DNA of 64,000 bases from Verrucomicrobiota bacterium (GTDB taxonomy: Bacteria; Verrucomicrobiota; Verrucomicrobiia; Verrucomicrobiales; Akkermansiaceae), in assembly GCA_017301995.1 (NCBI GenBank), contig JAFLEH010000033.1:22557-86556 (forward strand), read 5' to 3'. Position numbers and translations under genes: made by a program. Under the pieces are notes generated by a model. That model searched no databases and was not told where the DNA came from. It saw nothing but the letters and a program-made list of their open reading frames with translations. How positions within the stretch are numbered: position 1 is the first letter of the stretch; each line of letters opens with the position of its first letter. Below are positions 46,426 through 55,392 of the stretch, one piece after another.

Positions 46426-47142
46426 TTACCAGGAAGCCATATCGTCCGATCCTTTCAGATTCGGATTTCCCTTCTTGCCGCGGCCGGCGTCGCCATCACC
46501 CTTCTTGCCATCCTTGCCATAGGTCCACATGACAAACGGCTGGTCGCCGGGTTTCGAATCGCCATAGACGGCCAGACCCGCGGTCTCAAGATGGCGGTCA
46601 TTCTTGCCCGGGGTATTCTCGTTGAAGTCCTTGAGTTCCTGATTCGGGCCGTTGAAGGCGTTCACCGCGATCATCCACACCTTGCCCCAGGGATCGTACA
46701 GCACGCCGTCGGGACCCACGCCGGTCTCCTTTTTGTCGGAGATCTTGAACTGCATGTACTTGCCCTCGACCCGGAAAAAGTCCTTCAGATCGAGATCGCG
46801 GGCCGCTGACGGCGGCGGGTCGATCTTGCCGCTGAGCACCGCGATGACGATCGCATTGGAAAACTCGCCACCCTTGTTTCCGTAAACCGTGTCCATTCCC
46901 TCTTCCCGGCGGTCGGACGGCAGCAGCGGCCGATTGGAATTCTCGGACTCGTACGCCTCAAACCCCAACTTGACATCCCGGATCTGCGAAAGCGCGTTCA
47001 CCTTTTTCCCTTTGTCGATGAACCTCGGTATCCCGATCATCGACACCGCTGCCAAGGTCCCGATGATGGCGATCACCACCAAAAGTTCCACCAACGTAAA
47101 GCCGCTCCGGCGGCGCCCGGTCTGTGCTGAAAACGACTGCAT
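46426..47142 (-). CDS. Type II secretion / type IV pilus pseudopilin (GspG-like)
   Basis: 238 aa. Leader MQSFSAQTGRRRSG, cleavage before FTLVELLVVIAIIGTLAAVS with the invariant Glu5. The mature domain is long for a GspG and has an acidic middle (DDLDLKDFFRVEGKYMQF) and a Gly/Lys-rich C-terminus (DGKKGDGDAGRGKKGNPN). The extended upstream reading frame to 47502 was rejected. It may be an exported substrate-scaffold pilin; the secretion machinery is not in this window. Confidence 0.85.
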   Translation of the reverse strand: MQSFSAQTGRRRSGFTLVELLVVIAIIGTLAAVSMIGIPRFIDKGKKVNALSQIRDVKLGFEAYESENSNRPLLPSDRREEGMDTVYGNKGGEFSNAIVIAVLSGKIDPPPSAARDLDLKDFFRVEGKYMQFKISDKKETGVGPDGVLYDPWGKVWMIAVNAFNGPNQELKDFNENTPGKNDRHLETAGLAVYGDSKPGDQPFVMWTYGKDGKKGDGDAGRGKKGNPNLKGSDDMASW

Positions 47143-47337
47143 GCCGGGAAGCCTACCGGAACCCGGCCCGCTTGTCCACACGGCGGTGCGAAAATCCGGA
47201 AAATTTCGCAAACCGCTTGAATTTTCCCCAAGAAAATCCTGCAGCACGCGTTTCAGTAGGGAAATCCTAAAGAACGCAAGATTTCTCTGGCGTTTTCCTC
47301 GCGCGAACCTACACTCCACCCCAGCCACACCAAACCT

Positions 47338-48831
47338 ATGAGTCTCCACGCCCAACTTAGCCCCGAGGCACAGGCCGCCCTGCAAGCGCAGAAGCGGAAC
47401 TCGACCATCTCGTCGGTCGCCATCGCGGTCCTGTCCCTCGTTCTCACCGGACTGATCCTCGCCTACATCATCCTGCCCAGTCTGATGAAGGACACCCCGC
47501 AAATCGTGACCTATCAGGCCAGCATTTCGGAGGAGAACGAGTTGAACGAGAAGAAGGTCAACACCAACGTGAACCGCACGCCGTCCGCGCCTTCCTCCTC
47601 GATGGCCAAGGTGATTGCCTCAAACACGGTTTCCAACGTGGCCATCCCGGTTCCCGACACCGACACGCCGAATCCGTCCACCGATTTCGGGGATGGAGAC
47701 GATTTCGGCAACGGTTGGGGCAGCGGAGACGGCACCGGCGGCGGTGGCGGCTTCGGCAATATCCCCACCACCATGAAGAAGCGCTGCTCCAAAGAGGACC
47801 GCCTCTCCCGCCTCAAGGAAACCGGCGGCACCCCCGAATGCGAGGACGCGGTGGTCAAGGGCCTCAAATGGCTCAAGAGCACCCAAAGCAAGGACGGCAA
47901 CTGGCCGGGCAATGTTTCCAATACCGGCTTCGCCCTTCTGGCCTACCTCGGACACTGTGAAACCCCGATCTCCGAGGAATTCGGTGATTCCTGCCTCCGC
48001 GCCATCACCTATCTGGTCAACCTCGGCATGAAAAACAAGGGCTGGCTTTCCACCGAAGCCAATCCCGCCGCGAACAAGCACATCAGCTACGAACACGCGA
48101 TCAACACCTACGCGCTCGCAGAGGCCACCACGTTCTGCCGCCAGCTCAAGATCAACGTGCCGAACATCGAGGAAGCCTGCCAAAAAGCCGGCCAGCTCAT
48201 CATCGACAACCAAACCAAACAGGGCGGCTGGGAATACAACTACAAGGAAGTGAGCAACCGCGGCGGCGGCGACCTCTCGATCACCGCATGGCAGATCCAG
48301 GCGCTCAAGGCCTGCAAACACACCGGTCTCGATTTCCGCAATCTCTCGAAATGCGCCAGCCGCGGCCTCGACTACGTCCAGAGCCTCGCCGGCCCCAACG
48401 GTGGCTTCGGATACTCCAGCCCCGGCCAAGGCCACACCGACTACAACACCCTGACCGGAGCCGGCGTGCTTTGCCTCCAAATGTGGGACAAAGGCTCCCG
48501 CTCGGAAGCCCGCGACGGCGCCAAGTACATCGATAAGAACACCAAGTTCGAGTACAACACCCGCTTCGCCGATCTTTACGGCCACTACTACGAAGCCCAG
48601 GCCATGATGAACCGCGGCGGCGAACAGTGGAAACGCTACAACACGATCTTCCGCGACCAGGTTCTCAAAAACCAGAACGCCGACGGCTCTTGGAAAGCTC
48701 CCGGTGGTGGCAAAGAACTCCGCGCCGTGGCCGCCCAATACGTCAGTGACGCCCATTACCGGTCCTGCCTCTGCATCCTGATGCTGGAAGTGTACTACCG
48801 CTTCCTGCCCGGCACCGGCGGCAAGGGCTGA
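47338..48831 (+). CDS. Membrane-anchored terpenoid-cyclase-fold protein (prenyltransferase/squalene-oxidase repeats)
   Basis: 497 aa. Signal-anchor helix at ~24-46 (ISSVAIAVLSLVLTGLILAY), then a Gly/Asp-rich linker (residues ~115-145, GDGDDFGNGWGSGDGTGGGG). The C-terminal ~330 residues are alpha/alpha toroid repeats: VKGLKWLKSTQSKDGNWPGN, QLIIDNQTKQGGWEYNYKEV, LDYVQSLAGPNGGFGYSS and VLKNQNADGSWKAPGGG (QXXDGSW-type repeats). It resembles squalene-hopene cyclase and alpha-2-macroglobulin TED folds but lacks a DXDD cyclase acid motif that I can see, so it is probably a structural or binding domain. Divergent from the pseudopilin. Confidence 0.75.
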   Translation: MSLHAQLSPEAQAALQAQKRNSTISSVAIAVLSLVLTGLILAYIILPSLMKDTPQIVTYQASISEENELNEKKVNTNVNRTPSAPSSSMAKVIASNTVSNVAIPVPDTDTPNPSTDFGDGDDFGNGWGSGDGTGGGGGFGNIPTTMKKRCSKEDRLSRLKETGGTPECEDAVVKGLKWLKSTQSKDGNWPGNVSNTGFALLAYLGHCETPISEEFGDSCLRAITYLVNLGMKNKGWLSTEANPAANKHISYEHAINTYALAEATTFCRQLKINVPNIEEACQKAGQLIIDNQTKQGGWEYNYKEVSNRGGGDLSITAWQIQALKACKHTGLDFRNLSKCASRGLDYVQSLAGPNGGFGYSSPGQGHTDYNTLTGAGVLCLQMWDKGSRSEARDGAKYIDKNTKFEYNTRFADLYGHYYEAQAMMNRGGEQWKRYNTIFRDQVLKNQNADGSWKAPGGGKELRAVAAQYVSDAHYRSCLCILMLEVYYRFLPGTGGKG

Positions 48832-48860
48832 CCCGAAACCCGGCCCAACACTCCATCCAT

Positions 48861-48885
48861 CGCGGACCGGCAAGCCCGGTCCGCG
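48861..48885. terminator. Rho-independent terminator
   Basis: Perfect ten-base stem CGCGGACCGG / CCGGTCCGCG around CAAGC, followed by ATTTTCATTT. It lies 29 bases after the terpenoid-cyclase-fold gene and 45 before the UbiA gene. Confidence 0.8.
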
Positions 48886-48930
48886 ATTTTCATTTCAAGC
48901 CAAACCACAGGAAGCACCACCCAAGACCGA

Positions 48931-49935
48931 ATGGCTTTTTCCGGAAAAATCCGACCGCTGCTCGCCAGCGCACGCGTCGCCAACCTTCCGACCGTAGTAT
49001 CCAACGTCTGGCTCGGAGTGGCGGTCGCGGGTTGGATCGGCACATTTCACGGACGGAATCCGCCAATCCTAACCGCTGCTGCGTGGCTGATCCCAGCCGG
49101 TGCCGCGCTCTATCTGGGAGGAAACCTGCTCAACGACTGGAAAGACCGTGAATGGGATGCCCGGCACCGCCCCGAACGAGCGCTGCCTGCGGGAGTCTTT
49201 CTCCCGACATCCTATCTGCTTGCCGGGATCGCGCTGCTGGCAGCCGGAATCGGCCTGGCTCTTGCGTTTCACCCCCTATCCGCCACCGCTGCGGCCATGA
49301 TCGCGCTCGCGGTGGTTGGCTACACGGCTTGGCACAAGCGCCACCCGGCGTCCGTCGCTCTGGTCGCGGTCTGCCGCGCGCTGCTGCCGCTGCTGGCGCT
49401 GGCTCCGCTGGCAGCGACCCATTCCGGCTTCCCGGCCATTCTGGCGCTTCCATCCCTGGCCATCTTCCTTCATGTCGCGGGGCTGTCCGCCCGTGCCCGG
49501 CATGAGTCGGCCGATCATCACCGTGGCAGCCCCACGCCCGCGGTGGCCGCGTTGGTTTCCGCAGGCCCCCTGATGGCGGCATGCGTCTTCCTGCTGGCGC
49601 CGGATCATCCTGCAATCATCCTTCCCGCACTGGCGGTTTGGGCGGTTTGGACGCTCCGTGCCATCGCGCGCTTCAGCGCGTCGCCCGGGAAGCAGGTGTC
49701 CGCCCTATTGGCCGGCATTCCGCTTCTCGATTGGGTCCTTCTGCTTCCGCTGGGGGCTGCAATGGCATTATTCGCGAGAATCCAGCCCGTCATCACCGTC
49801 CGAGGACCGGGCTCAGCGATGGATGTGATCCCGAACTTCGCCGTTCTGGGAGGTCCGGGCATCGCTTCCCTGTTGCTGCCACCGCTGGCGTTTCTAACCT
49901 CCCTGGCACTCCAGCGGCTCTCCCCGGCCACTTGA
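48931..49935 (+). CDS. UbiA-family prenyltransferase
   Basis: 334 aa, about eight hydrophobic segments. The characteristic Asp-rich motif is LLNDWKDREWDARHRPER (NDxxDxxxD), which binds prenyl diphosphate through Mg. A second Asp motif normally found in the UbiA family is weaker here; the region near 160-180 (HESADHHRG) might supply it. Could be a menaquinone, haem O or other aromatic/lipid prenyltransferase; no ubiquinone or menaquinone gene adjoins. Confidence 0.8.
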   Translation: MAFSGKIRPLLASARVANLPTVVSNVWLGVAVAGWIGTFHGRNPPILTAAAWLIPAGAALYLGGNLLNDWKDREWDARHRPERALPAGVFLPTSYLLAGIALLAAGIGLALAFHPLSATAAAMIALAVVGYTAWHKRHPASVALVAVCRALLPLLALAPLAATHSGFPAILALPSLAIFLHVAGLSARARHESADHHRGSPTPAVAALVSAGPLMAACVFLLAPDHPAIILPALAVWAVWTLRAIARFSASPGKQVSALLAGIPLLDWVLLLPLGAAMALFARIQPVITVRGPGSAMDVIPNFAVLGGPGIASLLLPPLAFLTSLALQRLSPAT

Positions 49936-49940
49936 ACCAG

Positions 49941-50154
49941 AAATCCGAGGTTCAGGGTCGTTTGAACGCTCGATTTGCCACTGGGAGACTGGGATCCACT
50001 GAGGACACCGATATCTTGAAGAAAAATGGGGAAACAACGATTGATGAATGGGAGGGATTTCCCAAAAATCAAAAATCACTTCAGTGGAATCAGTGATTTT
50101 CAGTTCCTCAGTGGAAAAAACGGATGCACGGGTCATGCCAACTTCCGATTTTGG
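49941..50154. repeat. Full palindromic intergenic repeat, copy 2
   Basis: Left arm starts AAATCCGAGGTTCAGGG and contains CACTGGGAGACTGGG; the centre has GAAAAATGGGGAA and CGATTGATGAA; the right arm (CAGTGGAATCAGTGATTTTC ... CCAACTTCCGATTTTGGG) is its inverted counterpart. Same order as 4052-4160. It fills most of the gap between UbiA and SufE. Confidence 0.65.
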
Positions 50155-50217
50155 GTTGAAAGCCGCAGAAACTTCCGGCTTGCGCCATCCCGTCCGCCAC
50201 GCTCTATTCCGCCCCGC

Positions 50218-50637
50218 ATGACCATCCCGGAACGCCAACAGGAACTGCTCGACGAACTTTCCCTCTTCCAGGACTGGACGGAGCGCTACGAGTATGTGAT
50301 CGGCCTCGGCAGGAAACTCGCGCCGCTGCCGGAATCCTCCCGCACCCCGGAAAACCTGATCAAAGGTTGTCAGTCCCAGGTCTGGCTGGACGCCGCGTTC
50401 GAAAACGGGCTCGTCCGCTACTTCGCCGATTCCGACTCGGTCATCACCAAGGGCATGATCGCGCTCTTCGTCCGGGTGCTCGACGCCCAGGAGCCCGACG
50501 CGGTTCTCCAGGCGGACATGTCGTTCATCGAGCGAACCGGACTCAAGGAACACCTCGCCCCCACCCGCGCCAACGCGCTCTCGCTGATGGCCACCCAGAT
50601 GAAACAACGCGCGCTCGCCTTCGCTTCCCAAGCCTAA
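50218..50637 (+). CDS. sufE: SufE-family sulfur-transfer protein
   Basis: 139 aa from Met 50218. Core motif NLIKGCQSQVWL with the persulfide-accepting Cys51. SufE takes sulfur from the SufS cysteine desulfurase for Fe-S cluster assembly. SufS is not next to it. The start follows from the alignment of the N-terminal MTIPERQQELLDELSLFQDW segment; the longer frame crosses the repeat. The TerC gene follows after 12 bases. Confidence 0.9.
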   Translation: MTIPERQQELLDELSLFQDWTERYEYVIGLGRKLAPLPESSRTPENLIKGCQSQVWLDAAFENGLVRYFADSDSVITKGMIALFVRVLDAQEPDAVLQADMSFIERTGLKEHLAPTRANALSLMATQMKQRALAFASQA

Positions 50638-50649
50638 CCAACATCCGCC

Positions 50650-51447
50650 ATGTTCGATTTTTCCTGGTTCTTCACCTCCCCGGACGCCTGGGCGGCACTC
50701 GCCACCCTCACCCTGCTGGAGATTGTCCTCGGCATCGACAACATCATCTTCATCTCGATCCTGGTGGACCGCCTCCCGCCCGAGCAGCGGAAATCCGGCC
50801 GGGTTTTCGGCCTCGGCCTGGCAATGGTCACCCGCCTCCTGCTGCTATCCGCGATCACCTGGATCGTCAGCCTCAAGGGCACCGTGGTTTCCATCCCCAT
50901 GGATCCGTCCCTTTGGAGAATGCTTCCGGACGAAGTCTCCGCCCACCACGGACACCTCGCTCTAACCGGAAAGGGCATCATCCTCATTCTGGGCGGATTC
51001 TTCCTGCTGTGGAAGTCCACCAAGGAAATCCATCACAAACTGGAGGGCGCGGAGGAAAACGAAATGACCTCCAAAGCCGCGGGGTTCGCCGGCGTGCTGA
51101 TCCAGATCGCCCTCATCGATATCGTGTTCTCGCTGGATTCCGTCATCACCGCCGTCGGCATGGCGGATCACCTCTCGGTGATGGCGCTCGCGGTGGTCAT
51201 CTCCGTGGGCGTGATGATGCTGGCCGCGGGTCCCATCAGCTCGTTCGTTTCCAAACATCCCTCGATCAAGATGCTCGCGCTGGCCTTCCTGATCCTGATC
51301 GGTACCGCGCTGATCGCCGAAGGCTTCCACGTGAAAATCCCGAAAGGCTACATCTATTTCGCCATGGCCTTCTCGCTGGGCGTCGAAATGCTCAACCTCC
51401 GCACCCGCGGCAAGCAGGCCGGCCCGCCGTCCGCCGCGGAAATCTGA
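50650..51447 (+). CDS. TerC-family integral membrane protein
   Basis: 265 aa with about seven hydrophobic helices. TerC/YoaE family signatures: ATLTLLEIVLGIDNIIFISI with the DN pair, and IALIDIVFSLDSVITAVGMA with the second Asp. Family members are implicated in tellurite resistance and metal export or thylakoid biogenesis; the ion here is unknown. It lies close behind sufE and is probably co-transcribed. Confidence 0.85.
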   Translation: MFDFSWFFTSPDAWAALATLTLLEIVLGIDNIIFISILVDRLPPEQRKSGRVFGLGLAMVTRLLLLSAITWIVSLKGTVVSIPMDPSLWRMLPDEVSAHHGHLALTGKGIILILGGFFLLWKSTKEIHHKLEGAEENEMTSKAAGFAGVLIQIALIDIVFSLDSVITAVGMADHLSVMALAVVISVGVMMLAAGPISSFVSKHPSIKMLALAFLILIGTALIAEGFHVKIPKGYIYFAMAFSLGVEMLNLRTRGKQAGPPSAAEI

Positions 51448-51660
51448 ATCCGGAAGGGAGCCGGAAATTGGGACGCCGGAGATTTATGACCAAATGAACA
51501 GCTTCGCACGTGCGGATTCGGGCATTCTTTCACCGGATATCGGATTTTCTTCGGCTTTCGCGTTTTTTTCCTTGTGGGGTGCCTAGGTCCTGCTTGCCTA
51601 GGGGCCGTACTTCACCCGAGCGCGCTTTCCGATCCCAAACCCGATTTCTTTCGCCGACCC

Positions 51661-52284
51661 ATGTCATTTTCCCCAGTCTCCGAGCCCGTAACAATCGCTC
51701 TGCCACCGGTGGTCACCGACCGCCGCAATTTCCTCGGCTGCATCGGCCTTGCAGGACTTGCCTGTGCGGCGGGTAGCGCTCCGGCGATGGCCGCTTCCGC
51801 GCCTAACCGTATCGACCTCACCGGCCTCCCTCCCGAATGGGTGCGCATGCAAGGGCAGACGCTACTGGATTACACCCGCTACGTCCACTCGCTGCGTCTC
51901 CGCTTCATCACCACCGAGCAGGTGGTCACGGCGCACGCCAAATCCCACGGGTCCACCTGGAACACGCTGCCGCCCAAGGCATGGTGGAACCGCATGGGCT
52001 ACACCCTGAGGGTCGTTGACCGCTTGGCCCTCTACATGCGCATGCCGGTCAAGGAAATCCTCTCCGCCTACCGCAGTCCCGCCTACAACCGGGGATGCTC
52101 CGGCGCCAAGAGCGGCTCGTGGCACCAGGCCAACATGGCCGTGGACGTCGTCTTCCCCACCCGCCCCTCCGCCGTGACCGCCATGGCCCGCAACGTCCGC
52201 GACCGCGGCTTGTTCAAGGGCGGCGTCGGCAGCTACGACACCTTCACCCACGTCGATACCCGCGGCCAGAATATCAATTGGTAG
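51661..52284 (+). CDS. Tat-exported peptidase M15/YcbK-like protein
   Basis: 207 aa. Tat signal: TDRRNFLGCIGLAGLACAAG. The catalytic domain has the M15 metal motif: His in SGSWHQANMAVDVVF (HxxxxxxD) and the distal HVD in TFTHVDTRGQNINW, which should bind Zn and cleave or bind peptidoglycan peptides. It resembles the DUF882/YcbK class. Its export fits the TatA encoded at 8060. The ATG at 51661 precedes the signal; an upstream extension is not convincing. Confidence 0.8.
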   Translation: MSFSPVSEPVTIALPPVVTDRRNFLGCIGLAGLACAAGSAPAMAASAPNRIDLTGLPPEWVRMQGQTLLDYTRYVHSLRLRFITTEQVVTAHAKSHGSTWNTLPPKAWWNRMGYTLRVVDRLALYMRMPVKEILSAYRSPAYNRGCSGAKSGSWHQANMAVDVVFPTRPSAVTAMARNVRDRGLFKGGVGSYDTFTHVDTRGQNINW

Positions 52285-52295
52285 GTTCCAGGCGC

Positions 52296-52373
52296 TTGGT
52301 TCCGCCGTCGCGCATTGCCCGCCAACGCCAGCGCGACTCCGGCCAACGCCACCACCGATGGCTCGAATGGCAT
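52296..52373 (-). pseudogene. Remnant of a PEP-CTERM sorting signal
   Basis: Minus-strand translation includes MPFEPSVVALAGVALALAGN followed by ARRRNQ, which has the PEP-CTERM order: an EPS motif after a Pro/Phe, a hydrophobic stretch, then an Arg cluster. A usual short tail and stop are missing; the frame runs on into the M15 gene. No upstream domain remains. It looks like the 3' end of a lost PEP-CTERM gene. Confidence 0.4.
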
Positions 52374-52419
52374 CTCCGTGCGTGTCGGTGAAACTGGTTG
52401 AAATTTATAACTGACTATT

Positions 52420-52704
52420 ATGAGGCAACACAAGCCCAGGTATCTTGTTCCAAGCTGCGGACTAGCAATATGGGTATTGCTGATCAACAGTTTCCTTTTG
52501 GCAGCGATTTCATCTGTTGAAATCGCCCAACGTTTTACTGAGATACGCCAAATGAAGGGTCGTCTAATTCCGTCTGATCAGGCAATTTTGTTTCCAAACG
52601 CATTCTGGCCAGCCTATGCGATTGCCAGCCTGATCGGTTGTATTGTCGCTATTCGCTCTCTCTATACACTGTGTCATGTTGGAATGAACGCAAAATTTAA
52701 GTGA
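52420..52704 (+). CDS. Small membrane protein of unknown function, low-GC
   Basis: 94 aa. Two hydrophobic segments (YLVPSCGLAIWVLLINSFLL near the start and WPAYAIASLIGCIVAIRSLY). Base composition is clearly lower in GC than the neighbours, and codon use is more AT-rich, suggesting recent acquisition. No family recognised. Located between the PEP-CTERM remnant and the purCE gene, with no clear Shine-Dalgarno. Confidence 0.5.
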   Translation: MRQHKPRYLVPSCGLAIWVLLINSFLLAAISSVEIAQRFTEIRQMKGRLIPSDQAILFPNAFWPAYAIASLIGCIVAIRSLYTLCHVGMNAKFK

Positions 52705-52924
52705 AACCGCGCGCCAATAGAAGTTGTCATGCCAACCCTATTTGGGATTTGAAAATCCGCGCGGCCATTTTGACTCAGGCTGGCCACATCCGGCCTTCGC
52801 CCCTTCGGGGCAGCCCTCGCGGGCTGTCCAAGCCGGCTCTCTCAGGCACGGCCGTCAGGTTGCGGCAGATTTTCCACCTCGCCGCTTGACGCGAATTGCG
52901 GACGGGGCCATTGTCCCCTCGCCT

Positions 52925-54232
52925 ATGTCACACGACCCCACCCCACTGCTCGGCCGCGTTCTTTCCGAAGGCAAAACCAAACGGATCATCGAGAAAAAGG
53001 ACGACCCCTCGCGGGTCATCCTGCTCGCCAAGGATGACATCACCGCCGGCGATGGCGCCAAGCACGACATCATTCCGGACAAAGGCAAAATCGCCACCCA
53101 GACGACCTGCAACGTGTTCCGCCTGCTCCAAAGCTGCGGCATTCCGGTGGCGTTCGACGAACAGGGCGGCCCGGACTGGTTCGTGGCCCCGTCCTGCCGG
53201 ATGCTGCCCTACGAGGTGGTCACCCGACGCGAGGCACACGGGTCGTTCCTGAAACGCGCGCCCCACCTTTCCAAAGGCCATCTGTTTCCGAAGCTGGTCG
53301 TCGAGTTTTTCCTCAAAACCAAGGACCGCCGCTGGAACGAACACGAACTCACCTGCGACGATCCCTACATGCGCTGGGATCCCGCGGCCGGAACCATCAG
53401 CCTCTATCACCCGGCGAAACCGTTTCCCTCACAGGAGCCGTTCCTGGTCCTCGGAGAATCGGAGGTTTTCACCCATCCGGACGAGTCCTCGTTCTTCGCC
53501 GGCATGGAGCGCCTCGCCCGGCAAACGTTCCTCGTGCTCGAAAAAGCCTGGCAGCTCCAAGGCCGGAAACTCGTCGATATGAAGGTCGAGTTCGGCCTCG
53601 ACGCCGCCGGCACCCTGCTGCTCGCGGATGTGATCGACAACGATTCCTGGCGGGTCATCGAGAACGGCGCCTACATCGACAAACAGATCTACCGCGACGG
53701 CGGCCAGCTTTCCGATGTGGTTAGAAGCTACCGCCATGTTGAGCGCCTCACCGACGGCTTCGTGCTCCCCCGCCAGCGGATCATCGTCTGGGCGGGGTCC
53801 GTCAAGGACGACCTGTCACCCGTCACCGACGCCGTGAAGCGCCTGTCCGACGGGAAAATCCCCACGGTTTCCGTGGCCTGCTCGGTTCACAAGGAGCCGA
53901 TCCGCGGGATGCTTGAACTCAATCGCCTCGTTCAGGAAGTGCCGGACACGGTGGTGATCGCCTACATCGGCATGTCCAACGGAGCGGGCCCCACCTTGGC
54001 CGCGGGCACCAGCGTGCCGGTCATCACCATCCCGGCCGGCTGGGAAAAGTGCCCGGAAGACGTCTGGTCCTCCCTACGCGGACCTAGCAACGTCCCGGTC
54101 ATGACCGTCCTCAGCCCCGCCAACGCGGCCCAGGCGGCCATCCACATCCTCGCCCTGCGCAACCCGTTCCTCCACGCCGCCCTCCGCCTCGAACTCGAGG
54201 ACCGCACCCTGAACGTGGCCGCGGTGGGTTAG
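52925..54232 (+). CDS. Bifunctional PurC-PurE: SAICAR synthetase fused to a class II AIR carboxylase
   Basis: 435 aa from Met 52925. Residues ~1-265 are SAICAR synthetase (PurC): LSEGKTKRIIE, DITAGDGA, GSFLKRAP, DMKVEFGLD and LADVIDNDSWRV. Residues ~275-435 are a PurE of the animal kind: VSVACSVHKEP, IAYIGMSNGAG, VWSSLRGPSNVP and TVLSPANAA. This order is that of animal PAICS. Both act in de novo purine synthesis (AIR to CAIR, then SAICAR). A second Met upstream would add ~65 residues that do not resemble PurC. It converges with the acyltransferase: the stops overlap. Confidence 0.85.
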   Translation: MSHDPTPLLGRVLSEGKTKRIIEKKDDPSRVILLAKDDITAGDGAKHDIIPDKGKIATQTTCNVFRLLQSCGIPVAFDEQGGPDWFVAPSCRMLPYEVVTRREAHGSFLKRAPHLSKGHLFPKLVVEFFLKTKDRRWNEHELTCDDPYMRWDPAAGTISLYHPAKPFPSQEPFLVLGESEVFTHPDESSFFAGMERLARQTFLVLEKAWQLQGRKLVDMKVEFGLDAAGTLLLADVIDNDSWRVIENGAYIDKQIYRDGGQLSDVVRSYRHVERLTDGFVLPRQRIIVWAGSVKDDLSPVTDAVKRLSDGKIPTVSVACSVHKEPIRGMLELNRLVQEVPDTVVIAYIGMSNGAGPTLAAGTSVPVITIPAGWEKCPEDVWSSLRGPSNVPVMTVLSPANAAQAAIHILALRNPFLHAALRLELEDRTLNVAAVG

Positions 54233-55392
54233 ACGCGTTTTCTGAAACACCGTCTCGCCCAGCGGTGGCTCGGTTCCTCCAGCCACCGGTAAAACAGCGC
54301 GGCCGCGCCCAGCGCGAGGGCCACCGCCACCAGCACCAGGCCGGTGCGACCCCATTCGTTTCCGATCAACGGGGTCAGCCACCCGAGAAACGCGAAAGCA
54401 ACGATCGTGTGGATCAGATAAAACGAGTAGGAGATCCGGCCCAGCCACGCGCCCGCCGGATGCCGCCAGCGCCACCAGCCGATGCCCCACACCGCGAGCC
54501 CCACCGCCGCCACTCCGCGGAACCCGCCGTCGTGGCAGCGCAGCAACACCGCCATCACCGCCAGGCAAACACCCAACTGCCACCCGCGGATCCTCCCGGT
54601 TTTCCACCAGAACATCAGCATGCCCGGCAAAAACATGCAGGCGTGATGCCCCACCGAAGCCTTGGGCGTTAGAAACGCGCTCGCCGCGAAAACCGCCGCG
54701 AATGCCAGCGCCGCGCGATTGCCGCCGCGCGACACCCACGGATAGACCAGCGCCACCAGCAGATAGTATTGCATCTCGATCGCCAGCGACCAATACACGC
54801 CCAACAGCCACGGACGGCCGCACCATTCCGGCAGATAGATGAGATGCAGCGCCACATTCCCCCAGTCGATCGCGTTTTCCAGGTGCCACGGCGGCGGCAT
54901 CACCGTGGGCAGCCACAGGGTGAGCAGCACCAGCAGCAGGCTTCCCAAAAACGCCGGATGCAGCCGCAGCACCCGCGCCAGCATGAACCGCCCGGCATCC
55001 GACCAACCGTAGTCCCGCCGCCACAGGGTGTAGGGAATGATGAACCCGGAAATCACGAAAAAGCACTCCACTCCCAGGTAGCCATAACTTCCCACCCACC
55101 GCAGCGGATTTCCGTCGGATAGAAACCGCGTGACCACATGATAGAAACACACCGCCAGCGCCGCCAGACCGCGCAGCATATCGATCGAATCAAAGTGATC
55201 CCGCTTGCCTATCGTCCCGTTTGTCCCGGCATCCGAAGTCAAAGGCGGCTTGGACGCCCGGGTTACCGCTGACGCGCCGGGAACCGATGAGGCCGCCGGG
55301 ATTTGTTGGACCGGCACGCCTCCACCCGCGGGTGGATCGGATTCCGGTTGGTTTGTTAGAGGCTCCATTTCGGTGGCTTCGGCGGTACTCAA
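54229..55392 (-). CDS. Acyltransferase 3 family membrane protein with repeat-derived N-terminus
   Basis: 387 aa as the open frame reads. About ten membrane segments; motif FDSIDMLRGLAALAVCFYHV begins the conserved core, with the catalytic-type His in CFYHV, and FFVISGFI follows. It probably O-acetylates a polysaccharide or lipid in the inner membrane. The first ~54 residues (MSTAEATEMEPLTNQPES ...) coincide with the palindromic repeat at 55231-55428 and match the translation of the other copy at 4162-4376, so the functional start may be a TTG near 55246 or a downstream codon. Upstream ATG at 55392 is nonetheless the only in-frame Met before the core. Confidence 0.75.
   Translation of the reverse strand: MSTAEATEMEPLTNQPESDPPAGGGVPVQQIPAASSVPGASAVTRASKPPLTSDAGTNGTIGKRDHFDSIDMLRGLAALAVCFYHVVTRFLSDGNPLRWVGSYGYLGVECFFVISGFIIPYTLWRRDYGWSDAGRFMLARVLRLHPAFLGSLLLVLLTLWLPTVMPPPWHLENAIDWGNVALHLIYLPEWCGRPWLLGVYWSLAIEMQYYLLVALVYPWVSRGGNRAALAFAAVFAASAFLTPKASVGHHACMFLPGMLMFWWKTGRIRGWQLGVCLAVMAVLLRCHDGGFRGVAAVGLAVWGIGWWRWRHPAGAWLGRISYSFYLIHTIVAFAFLGWLTPLIGNEWGRTGLVLVAVALALGAAALFYRWLEEPSHRWARRCFRKRV

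Noticed and set aside
51580..51605. Repeated GCCTAGG pair before the M15 gene
   Set aside because: Two short copies only, of a palindromic core; too little to call an operator.
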